Assembly: GCF_949987535.1 (NCBI RefSeq)
Contig: NC_080079.1
Location: forward strand, 248,001-312,000
Direction: 5' to 3'
Source: Balaenoptera acutorostrata
Lineage: Eukaryota; Chordata; Mammalia; Artiodactyla; Balaenopteridae
DNA length: 64,000 nucleotides
Shown here: in pieces, positions 54,116 to 64,000 of the stretch
How positions within the stretch are numbered: position 1 is the first letter of the stretch
Layout: every line of letters starts with the position of its first letter
Notes under the pieces: model-generated
Database searches by the model: none
What the model saw: only the letters and a program-made list of their open reading frames with translations
What the model was told of the DNA's origin: nothing
Translations under genes and position numbers: made by a program

Positions 54116-57100
54116 CCCACCCCCTCCAAGACCCACCTGTAACTGGCACTCAGTACACGCCCCTTGTCCTCTGCCGTGGGTCAGCTCTGAGTGCCAGGAG
54201 CGTGGGGTGACCGAAGACAGCGCAGCACGGGGCCTGCAGGGTGGAGCTCAGGGTGGGTGGGGGTCTGAGATGTGGGCACCGTCTCCAACTCACGCCCACA
54301 GGCCTTGGCAGCTAGAACATTCCACCTGCCCCAAGTGCGAGGGGCTCGGCAGGCAGGTGGGTGGGTGGGCAGCTCCGAGCAGGGGCCCCCAGGCACCGCC
54401 CCCAACTCCAGGCTTCTTGCCACCTGTGATGACACTCTGATACTGCTTGTTACTGGGGACAAAGGAGAACTTCCCTTGCTGTGGAGGGAGAAGGAAACAG
54501 AAAACCTCTTAAGGAAAGGAAAGGTACCCAAGTTAAGGCTGCTCTGGTTTTGAAACCACCGGGTTTTGAAAGTCCACGTACGAGCACCAAGGAGAATTCA
54601 ACAAGGAGACCTCTCAGTCCCAGGCTGAGGGGTTTCTTTTCTCCCCATTTTGAGGGGTTGCACTCTGGTCCGCGTGTCTCACTACACAGGCCCACCCTGC
54701 TGACACTGGAGTGGCGGGAGGCCGGGGATGGGGAGGCGGGGAGAGCCCCTCAACACCGCTCACTGCCCTGAGACAGCCCCTCCCCTGGGATTTGCAGGCC
54801 TTCCTCAAACCACTTCCAGCTTCTCTGGGCTTCTGGAAACCACGGAATGAGGTTCTGGAATCAGGGTCTCAGCTCTGAATTCCAGGCCCAAGTAGAAAAT
54901 GACCCACAGGTCCTCGACCCTCATGAAGATCCGAGTCGACTGCTCTTGGTGGCCTGTCTGTGACGTGGCCCAGCATCCGGTCGCCCTGCAGCAGAGGGAG
55001 GGGTACCCCCTGAGCACAGCCCGCCACCCACCAGGGCTCAGCCCGGCCCCCTGAGGCCTGCAGCCCCACCCGCGTCATGAGGATGGACTGCGTTCCAGAA
55101 CACAGTCTTTCAAGGCGTCCACAGAAGCTGGCCTTCAACAACCTCATAAAGATCTAACGCCGAACACTGGGTCAGCCTGAAAGATGGGAGAAAACGTCAC
55201 AAAATGTCAGGCACTCTCAGCAGGCTCAGAAATCGGTTGCACGTTCATGACCCTGCATCTCAGAGATGATTCAGACCTTCCCTGCCATCCCCCCGGCACG
55301 CCCCTCGCGCCTGGGACGTTCAGCCGTGAACGCGGAGTTGGCCAAGAGACAGGCAAGGTCGAGCGTGATCCCTGGGGGCCTCTCGGGCAGGGCTGGCCCT
55401 GCTGCCCTCCTCTGGAAGGGGTGGGGGAGGGGTGGTGTCCCGAGCCCCCCGCGTCGTCCTCCTGGCGTGGCGCCCGATGTGGGGAGGGGTCTGGTACTCG
55501 GTCCAAAAGCGGGGGAGGGCTCTGGAAATTGGGGGAGGCAGGAGAAAGGCGTCTGCTGTTTTGTTTGTTTTTCAAGCCTTCTCATTCCTGGGGTCCCCGG
55601 CTGTATTCAGAGCCCCTCTGAGGCCTGGGCTGCTTGGGGTCTTCTCGGGAGGAGGCCCAGACCCGGCCCGTGGCTTCTGCCGGGATGCACTGGGCCCTCC
55701 TGACAAAGGAAATCAGTTGTGGGTTCTCCCAGCAACTAAGTTGACTTCGCCACCCCTGAAGCAATTTTCACAGCCGGGGAGGTGCAACTGTGTTTTCCAG
55801 CTCATTAACCCGCGGTGGCGATGGCACAAAGCACATCGGCTGCACAGAGCAGAGCACGGCAGCCGGAGGATTCCACAGGTCCCTGCCGCCTGGAGACTGG
55901 AGACCAGGCCGCCCGTTGTCCCCAAAATGCCCCACCTGTTTATTCAGGCCCTTAACACTCCTCCGCCTGGGGAGAGCCCTGCCTGGCTGGACAGTGCCAG
56001 GCCGTGATTAAAGGGGCCTGGCCAGGCGTTCAGAGGGGGGCCGCGCTCTGGGCCGTAGGGCCGGGCAGGGAGAAGGCCTTTGGGGGGGGAGCACGTGGCC
56101 CAGCTGAACAGGACCCTCTCTAACTTCCCGGGGGAGGGGCTGGGCCCAGGAGGATCCCTAGGATGGGGTTCGGGTTGGCGGCCTCCCCCCCATGCAACAA
56201 GCCGGCGTCCCTCACCGGCGCTTCTGTCCACAGTGCCCACGGCTCGTGACAGGCCCCTTCCACAGTGGGGCGGCTCATGGGGGGAAGAGCCAAAGGCTGC
56301 CTAGGGTGGGCCTGGGCAGCCCCCACCCGCCGCATCACTCCATCCCCACCCAGACCCGGGACCACCTGTCACCCAGGAGAGCAGGGGAGGGAGGGAAAGG
56401 GCCCCAAGCCAGTTCTTCCTGCAGCACCAAACAAAGCAGTAAGGCCTTGAACCTCGCTTTTGCTTCCCTCCCCTTCCCAGGGGTGGGGGCTGCCTTGGGG
56501 GTCCCAGGCTGTCACCATCCCTCGGCCCAGGTGCCACGTGAACTTTTCCGTGGACTTCCCAGAGTCCTCGCAGTAGGCGGGCAGATGACACGGAGACGAG
56601 ATGAGCCCCAGGGTGCCCGTCCCTCCATGCTTCCCGAGTAGAGCCCTGACCCCAGCCACACCCCAGCCCCAGAACCTGCCCTCCCCTCCCAGAGCCCACT
56701 TTCCCCTCACTCCCTGCACTCGAGCCACACAGGACCTCCAGCTGCTCAGGGGCCTTTGCCTTTCCACCAGCCCCTCCTCGGTCAGAGGGTCCTGACAAAG
56801 GGTTCTCCCCCGAGACTCTGGGTGGGCCGTTTAACTCCCAGGAGAAGCAGATGCAGACCCACTGCAGTTTCACTGCTCTGAACCCTGGGGCCCCTCCCCC
56901 ATGAGTCCCATGGCCTCTCAGGCCCCATGGGTCCTGGGGCCCCTCCTCTGAGCGCTGTGGCCCTGGCCTCTGCCCCCAATGTCTCTCTCTGTTCCAGCTT
57001 CCCCTTCCCTCCTCCCAAGTCAAGGCCTGTACGAGGCTGCCCAGACGCTTGACCCCCCAGGATGGACCCTCAGCCTGGGCGCAGGTGGGAGGGAGCACGT

Positions 57101-57235
57101 GCCTGGCTGGCCTCTGAGCGGTGCAGGTGAGAGCCAGATGCGGTCCCACCCAAGGAACTCAGCGCACGCACCCCAGGGTGGAGTTTCCCATGACCTCCAG
57201 TGACTCTGCAAAGCAGAGATGTTTGTAATAAATCC
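54116..57235. other. Intergenic, no gene recognised
   Basis: GC-rich with no confident repeat or exon. The stretch at 55700-55900 has an uneven composition and could be a conserved element, but nothing firm supports it. Confidence 0.35.
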
Positions 57236-57239
57236 TTGT

Positions 57240-59440
57240 GCCAAAAACATGACACACCAAGCAAAACAAACATAAAATTACATCAAGGTCTGTTATAGCC
57301 AAATTGCTCAAAACCAATGATAAAGGCAAAATCTTCTCTCAGAGAGAGAAGACATCTTGTGTGCACGGGAGCAAAGATGAGGACGATAGCAGAGCTCTCG
57401 CTGGGAACAGTGCACGTGAGAAGACAGCGGAGCAATGTCTTCAAATACTAAAACCTGCCAACTTACAGTTGCACTACAAGAAAGATTTTAAAAAGCCCTT
57501 ACACAGTAGGAAAGTGATACCAAATGGAAATATGAATGTACCAAAAAACCGAAGAGCACCAATAACTGCAACTACATGGAGGAATGGAAAAGGCTTTTTC
57601 TTATTATTTAAATCTCCTTAAAAGGTAACTGGTCGTTTAAACAGAATGTAGTGTGACGTTTATAACATGTAGTAGTAAAAGGTATGACAACCATAGCACA
57701 AGAGTCAGAAGGGAGAAATGGAGATACCAGACACTACTGTAAAGTTCTTATACTGTACACAAAGCAGGATGCTATCACTAGAGGTACGTTGCGGTAAACT
57801 GAAGATGTATACTGTCAACCCTAAAGTAGCAAAAAATAATAATAATAATAACAATAAAAGTTATAGCTAATAAGCCAACAAAGGAGATATGCTGGAATAC
57901 TTTTTAAAATATTCAATTGATCCAAAAAAAAACAGAACAAAGAACAGATGGGAAGTTATAAAATAATTAGTAAGATGATAGATTTAAACGTAACCTATCA
58001 GGACTTCCCTGGTGGTGCAGTGATTAAGAATACGCCTGACAATGCAGGGGATATGGGTTCAATCCCTGGTCTGGGAAGATCCCACATGCCGTGGAACAAC
58101 TAAGCCCACACACCACAGCTACTGAGCCTGCACTCTAGAGCCTGCGAGCCACAACTACTGAGCCCGTGTGCTGCAGCTACTGAAGTCCATGCACCTAGAG
58201 CCCATGCTCCGCAACAGGAGAAGCTACTGCAATGAGAAGCCCACGCACCACAACAAAGAGTATCCTGTGCTCGCCACAACTAGAGAAAAGCCCGCATGCA
58301 GCAATGAAGACCCAAAACAGCCCCCCCCACAAAAATGTAATTAAGCTATAAAAAAAATTAAAAATAAACCTAACCTATCAATAAGTACACCAAATGTAAT
58401 TGGTCTAAATACCAAATTAAGAGTCAGAGGCTGTCAATGTGGATAAAAGAGCCAAACTCACATGCACAGAGCCTACACAAAGCACTCTTTAAAGATAAAT
58501 ACACAACTATGTTGAAAGTAAAAGCATGGAAAAGTGAAAACCATGCTAACACTAGTCAAAAAAAACCTGGAGTCTCTACACTAACATTAGATAAAGTTGA
58601 CTTTAGAGCCAAGAAATTACAGAAATGAAGATCATTTCAAATTGATAAAAGCGTCAACTTGTCAAAAGCATGTAACAATCTTAAACATTTGTGGACCTAA
58701 TAAGACAGCTTCAAAATAGGTGAAGTAAAAACTGGTAGAATCACAAAGAGAAATAGACAAACTCACAATTACCACTGAAGTTTTCAATACTCCTTTCTCT
58801 ATAATTGACCGAACAAGTAGGCAGAAAATGAGCCTATAACCCTACAGTACCAAACAATAAACACAGTAGGTAGGTGCTTATCAACCAATTGACCCAATTG
58901 ATATTTATTGACCACCCCACCCAGCAACAGAAGAATTCATATTCTTTTCAGGGACGACAGAAGACATTGACCAAGATAGACCATATTTGGGGCTGTAACA
59001 CAAGTCTCAATAAATGTAAAAGGACACATGTCAAAGTGTGTTCTACCAAATGAATGTAAAATGAAAACCAATACAGAAACATCCCTAAAAAATCCTGAAA
59101 TACTTGGAAACTTAGTAACACACTGAGTGACCCTGGATGAAAGAAGAAATCAAAAGGGAATTACTATTTTGAACTAAGATTGAAAACATATCAAAATTGT
59201 AGGATGCACCAAAGCAGTACTTAGGGGAAAATTCATAGCACTGAGGGCTATATTAGAAAAGAAGAAAGGTTTAAAAAATCAATGACAGCTTCCACATTAA
59301 GAAACCTGAAAAAGTAGAGCAAACACAACCCAAACTAAGTAGAAGAAAGGAAACAATAAAGATCACAGTAGAAATCAATGAAATAGAAACCAGGAAACAA
59401 TAAAGGCAATGAATCTGAGAGCTGGTTGCTAGATATCAGT
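57240..59440 (+). mobile_element. L1 ORF2 fragment, sense, with nested SINE
   Basis: 'gtaattggtctaaataccaa', 'tgctaacactagtcaaaaaa', 'ataaagttgactttagagcc' and 'tagcactgagggctatatta' are L1 ORF2 text, heavily mutated. An (AAT)n run lies at 57836-57855. Confidence 0.82.
58001..58370 (+). mobile_element. CHR-type SINE nested in L1
   Basis: Perfect duplication taacctatca (57991-58000 and 58371-58380). It has more internal mutations than the other copies, so it is probably older. Confidence 0.94.
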
Positions 59441-60394
59441 GGCATTGGTAAGCCTCAGGCTGCCCAAAGAGCTGGCACCAGGGAACACTTGTGGGCTTCT
59501 TAGTTCACTTCCGAGGCATGGTCCTACCCTGTCCAGCCTACTCTAGAGCACAGGCCAGAAGCCCTGGGTCTAATTACTGTCCCGTCTGGGGCCTTGGAGC
59601 CGAGGAGCATCAAGCTTGGAGTGGCTGCTTGGTTCCTCCTGTTTCTAAAACCATCCTATACTCATTCCCGTCTTCTCCTGCATGGTGTCGTTTTCCCCCC
59701 CCCCCCATCTGCCGCCTGTTTTTCAAGCATCTCCAAAGAAAAGTTGTTAACCCTCAAAATAAAGTAAATATTTACAACTCAATAATTCCAAAATAGCATC
59801 CTCTCTGCGGAGCTTCATGGATTCTTCCAGCCGTCCTACACTCGGGCCCACACCTGGGGCTGCACGGTGAGCCCTTCCTTAGGGCCCCACTGTTTCTGCA
59901 CACGGTGGCTTCACTGGCCCACTTCTGTCCTGTGCCCACCGAGGCACCCAGCTCTGCCTGGTCTCTGCAGTCAGACGCCCAACAGCCAGTTCCCCCAGGA
60001 GAGAGCGACACCCCCACCGCACACAGGCAGTCTGACTCTCAGCTCTGCCAGCAGAGGCGACTTGAGCACATCCCACCTGGGGGCTTGGAGATGGGCTGGG
60101 CAGGCAGAGCGAGGGAGGCAGCAAGGAGGCTCCAGGATGCACCGGGGGGCCTGGGCTCTGGGAGAGCTGGGGCCAGAGCAAAGGTCCCAGGTGCCATGGA
60201 GCCCTGGCTCCCTGCTGCCTCTGACCCATGGAGAGTGCTAGGCCCACCACCCCAGGCAGAGCACGGACTTGAGAGTCACTCAGGGCTGGGCCCACCCTGC
60301 CTGACCCCCACTGCCAAGTCATCTGTCTCTCTGAGCCTGTTTCCTCTCCCACAAAAGCAGGGGTGATAAGAGGTGCCTCAGAGGGGAGACCAGC
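59441..60394. other. Unique sequence, no gene; MIR-like end
   Basis: A poly-C tract lies at about 59694-59706. Around 60300-60390 text resembling antisense MIR ('gagcctgtttcctctcccac') occurs. No exon recognised. Confidence 0.4.
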
Positions 60395-60790
60395 TCCCTA
60401 CTGTTGCCGTAACAACTGACTGCAAACAGCCCAGATTTACTGCTGCACAGTTCTGGGGTCAGAAGCCCAAGTGGGTCTCCCTGGGCTAAATCAAGTGTCA
60501 GCGGCCTGGGCTGGTCGTGCTGGAGGCTCTGGGGGACCCCAGGCCTTGGAGGCCGCCCACCAAAGCCAGCTATGGCTAGCTCATTCCTTCCCAAGCTGCC
60601 ATGTCTCTGGGCCCTTGAGGACCCTCATGATTAGATTGGGTCTACCTGGATGCACCAGGATGGTCCAGCCCAAGGGCAGCTGATGAACAATCTCAATCCC
60701 GCCTTTGCCACGTACACTGACATATTGCCAGGTCCCAGGGACTAGGCTGCAGACCTCCTGGGGGGGTGGGTCATTCTGTACCGGACAAAA
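60395..60790 (-). mobile_element. MaLR/MLT1-like LTR fragment, antisense
   Basis: 'gttgccgtaacaactgactg', 'cacagttctggggtcagaag', 'tgggctaaatcaagtgtcag' and 'ttgccacgtacactgacata' match the complement of the old LTR type also seen at 18.8-19.5 kb. Confidence 0.68.
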
Positions 60791-60968
60791 CTATAGGCAC
60801 CTATTGCTCTGGACAGAGGGGTCACTCAATAAAGATGCGCTTCTCCTCTGATTTCCCCCACCAGGAGGTTTGGCAAAGTTTCAAAGCCCTGGATGTAAAG
60901 AGTAAATGTGAAAGTAAATTGGCAGAGAAGATAGAGGTGAACAGGAGAAAAGAAGTGATGTGGGGAGG

Positions 60969-61084
60969 GACTTCCCTGGCGGTCCAGTGGTTAAGACTCC
61001 ACGCTTCCACTGCAGGGGGCGCGAGTTCAATCCCTTGTCAGGGAAATAAGATCCCACATGCTGCAAGGTGAGGCCAAAAAAAAA
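60969..61084 (+). mobile_element. Short CHR-type SINE
   Basis: 'cttccctggcggtccagtgg' to 'gcaaggtgaggccaaaaaaa', flanked by near-identical gatgtggggag/gacgtggggag. Confidence 0.92.
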
Positions 61085-61494
61085 GACGTGGGGAGACACT
61101 ATGAAGTGATGGGGTCGCAGGATGAGTCCCAGGGCCTTCTCTCCTCAGCTCCCACTTTCATCTGAGCCTTTCCCATCTCATGGGCCTCATCTGACTGGGA
61201 ACAGGTCCTCTCCTGAGTGACGCCAAAGCATCCACCTGGGGAGGTAGACCTCATGCCCCACCTGGAGGACCTCACGTCCCACCTGCCTCTCCTTTAGCAC
61301 ACCCACTAGCTGCTGGAGCTCATGTCACCTAGTCCCCCTCTGGCCAGAGTCATGGGTAAAGTACCACTTGTGTTTGGAGCAATTTTCCAATAAGTTGAGA
61401 AGGAAAAATTCAAAGGCTCCAACACAGATGCCTTTGAGGAAGGGAGTGGCCCCGGCCTTTCAGGCTGAATAGGAGGCTCTCTGGGGCCTCAGCA

Positions 61495-61845
61495 ATGACA
61501 GCAATGACACAGAGGATGAGGCACAAATCGATGGTTTCTAACATGGTTTCCCCTGGAGATTACACTGTCTGGGAAGTGCGGCCCTTTGGAAGGGGCCCTG
61601 AGGAGTGGGTGGTCCCGCCCTGGAGCAAGACCCAGGAGATAGGCCAGTCATGGTCCCTTGTGTGCAAACTGCGCTACCACGGTGGAGACCGCATCCAGCA
61701 CGGGATGGCCACCATCCACATACAGAAGGGGACAATCGCTTTCTTCAGTAACGTGGTATCGCCTTCAATCCTGCGGCACCGTCGGCGTGAGCTCGACGTG
61801 ACCTCACCTCCACAGCATCAAACCCTCCCCTCCACCAGGTTTTAA
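61495..61845 (+). other. Unassigned ORF, possible exon or old pseudogene
   Basis: An open frame of 116 codons includes SPGDYTVWEVRPFGRGPEEW and LVCKLRYHGGDRIQHGMATI. The amino-acid mix (Trp, Tyr and His, balanced charges) is more protein-like than the Pro/Gly/Arg-rich chance frames around it. A possible donor (ggc|gtgagc) lies near 61788. I recognise no family and see no neighbouring exon, so function is unknown. Confidence 0.22.
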
Positions 61846-62734
61846 GAGGAGGGAGAGCATTTCTGTTTGAGTCCCACCCAGTACCAAACTTGCCCGGATA
61901 AATCCTACAACACAAAATCCGCTCTCAAGAATCATCTCGCTACACTGACTCCACTGAGGAGGCCCCTCAGGGCTTCCAATCCCCCCGTGTCTGTACTCGT
62001 CACTCATTTCTGGAAGCCAAGGATGTGTTCATTCCTCATGAATTCAGCACCAAAAGGAGGCACAGGAACACAGGAAATAAAAGTGTCTGGGCCTTTGCTT
62101 GACCTCCTGTCCCCTCATGGCTCAGAGCAAACTGCAGGAACAATGCCACTCGAACTGGGGACAGTGTCTGCCCCAGGGTGGATTGAGTGGGGCAGTCTTT
62201 GGGGCTTTGCCGTCATTTCAGGGGCTCACCTGGGACGGGGGGGTGGGGGTGGGGGTGGGCTCCTGTCCACACAACATGCCTGGCTGGCCTGCTCCTGGGC
62301 TGCTGGGAAGCCGGGTCCCTGCAGGCGTCTTCATCCCTCCTGGTGGCCAGAGACCACCTCCCATCCCAGGGCCCAGCGGGGCTGGAGATGACACTGTGCT
62401 GGAGGCCTGTTTGTGCTCAGTGTTGGGGTCTGGGTTTTGATATCTAAGCCCAGGGGCTCTCCCCCAGCCCCACATCCTCCCTCCCTCCTTCCTCTATCCC
62501 CCTGCTGGAGCCAGTGCCAGTCAGGGGCCTGGTCAGCACTGGCCCAGCCTTGCTGGGAACTAGAGACACCAGTCCAACACCCTCAGGGAGCCGGTCCTGA
62601 AGGTCGGCCCCTGCGCCTGGCCCCATGGCCCCATCCCACCCCCAGGCTAACCAGGCCGCAGCCAGGCCCCCACTTCATCCTCCCGGAGGCCACCTCCGGA
62701 TTGTCCTGAGTGGACATGGGGCAGGCGGAGGCAG

Positions 62735-63190
62735 CTGGCTGTCATCCTCATTAAAATTCTTTTTCAAACGCTCCCGTGAGTGGCCTGCTAAAGATAAACT
62801 ATCAGGAGAGAGGCCTTCAAAGAAAGTGCTCTAATGATGCAATTATCTTCAATCAACTCAGAACATCTTTATTACATTAGAAAGGGGCAATCCATCTTGG
62901 AATGCAGAAAGAACTGATCTAGCCACAGACGCAGGCCTGGCCTGGAGGGGTCTGAGGGCCCCTTTCAGTCATGCTTCTAAATTTGCATGGAGAGAAACTT
63001 TCTAATTGATTTTCTCTAGCTGAACTGGATAAAGTGTCACCCAAAGCTAGATTTCATTAAACAACTTTGGTTTTTCAAAAATAAACACGTACGGATTTAG
63101 GTTGCTGTTTCCGTGTTCTGGGATATTAATCGGACATAAAGGCGTTACCTGCAAACCAATCTCATGATTTATTCTAAAACGCAGTCGGGG
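62735..63190. promoter_or_regulatory. AT-rich unique block, candidate conserved regulatory element
   Basis: Non-repetitive, moderately AT-rich block between GC-rich flanks. It contains homeodomain-like cores (gcaattatct, ctaattgatt), atttgcat (octamer-like) and aaccaatc (CCAAT-like). It lacks the decay and tails of transposons, and its texture resembles developmental enhancers. Conservation itself cannot be assessed here. Confidence 0.35.
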
Positions 63191-63289
63191 TTTCTTCCGT
63201 TCCGGGAGAGGCTGCAGAGCGGTGCCTCGTCTGCAGCACCCCAGAAGGTTTTTAAACCAAAGATTGGTTCAGTTTTGGAAAAATAATCC

Positions 63290-64000
63290 GAGTAAGTGCA
63301 AATCTCTGTCGGGCCTTGGCTCCACCTTCTACGAGCCGGGTCAGGGATCCCTCTCCGCCAGAGCCGCGGGGGCCCCGGGGACAGCCCGGCTCCGTCTGGC
63401 CGCGTCGGTCGGAAGCCCGCGCCGCGGGGCTTTTCCCAGGTCCCAGGTCCCGCGACTCCGGACGATTCGGCCGAGCAAGTGCGGAGCGGGAGAGGCTGAC
63501 GGTGAATCCGACACCCAGCGACTGACCTCGCGCCCCGGCGGCCCGAGGCGCCCTGCCTGTGCCCCAAGCCCTGCGTCGCAGGCGGGTGAGAGGTCGGCCC
63601 CTCCGCCTTCTCCGCGGCTCCGGGCCCTGCCCGGGGACCTTCGACGTGCCCCGCCGGCCGCTCCTGGGGCCAGGCCGTGGGACGCCAGGGAGAGCGCTCC
63701 GCAGCTACGGGTGCCTGAAAAGCCATTAGGGTCAGGGCACCTGAGGCCCGACCACAAGGCGACAGAAGCAGGGTCCTCAGTCCGGGCGCAGGGTCAGGCA
63801 AAAGCAGCCCCCAGGGTTCGGAGGGAACGCCTGGGCCACAGCAGGCACGCGCCGAGGGTTCAGGCTCCGGGCTGGGCGCAGCGGGAAGAGCAGCCGGCGA
63901 GCGACAGAGGGACGACAATACGGGAGGCGCCGGCGCCGCCTCTCTCATGGCGCCGAGCTCTCCGCGTCTCAGGGTCCGCGCGCGGTCCCGACCTGTGCCC
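63290..64000. promoter_or_regulatory. CpG island at the window end
   Basis: High CpG density through the window end (for example 'cgcgtctcagggtccgcgcg') suggests a promoter of a gene mostly beyond position 64000. An ATG in good context (ctctcatggcgccg, about 63946) opens a frame to the end, but this is far too little to call a gene. Confidence 0.45.

Noticed and set aside
63169..63948. 259-codon minus-strand ORF in the terminal CpG island
   Set aside because: No domain; Pro/Ala/Arg-rich composition typical of GC-rich chance frames.
1..64000. CRISPR arrays, bacterial operons or phage elements
   Set aside because: Tandem arrays here have no unique spacers; introns, SINEs and L1s show a mammalian nuclear genome.

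Overview
This is mammalian nuclear DNA and almost certainly cetacean. At least fifteen tRNA-derived SINEs of the cetartiodactyl CHR type are present. Their heads read like 'cttccctggtggcgcagtgg', they carry a 'ggttcgagccctggtctggg' B-box core, and they end in '(a)gccaaaaataaataaa' tails. Genes are split by GT-AG introns, and MIR, HAL1/L1, MaLR-type and other LTR repeats fill the gaps. High G+C and three large GC-rich minisatellites suggest a subtelomeric location.

Left part (1-30 kb). Three genes are recognisable exon by exon and match the order FUOM - PRAP1 - CALY of human 10q26.3, in inverted orientation. FUOM (+, 315-1698; the 5' exons lie before the window) encodes fucose mutarotase. PRAP1 (-, 10420-5920, five coding exons) encodes a small secreted proline-rich acidic protein; its first intron holds a perfect 44 x 11-bp minisatellite. 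CALY (+, 26031-29305, four coding exons plus a probable spliced 3'UTR) encodes calcyon, a neuronal single-pass vesicle protein. Between PRAP1 and CALY lie a layered NUMT (10.9-14.55 kb; ND4-ND5-ND6-tRNA-Glu-CYTB) that was later hit by a solo retroviral LTR and at least two SINEs, then several kb of L1/HAL1, then a GC-rich zone (20.2-23.5 kb) likely to hold the CALY promoter.

Right part (30-64 kb). ZNF511 and TUBGCP2, expected next to CALY, were not recognised. Instead there are VNTRs with duplicated flanks (31.9-33.5 kb), a minus-strand gene remnant (36592-35368) encoding a TIR domain followed by a two-helix transmembrane hairpin that I cannot assign to a known family, a roughly 1-kb '15-mer' minisatellite (44.2-45.2 kb), a CpG island with clustered TCF/LEF- or SOX-like motifs (49.9-50.7 kb), an L1 block (57.2-59.4 kb), an unexplained ORF (61.5 kb), an AT-rich unique block that looks like a regulatory element (62.7-63.2 kb) and a CpG island running off the window end. 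Most of this half has no supportable gene.

The three named genes do not form a shared pathway; their proximity is ordinary mammalian synteny. The most interesting item is the TIR/two-transmembrane gene. It keeps box-1 and BB-loop motifs but carries a frameshift and appears to lack the beta-C segment.
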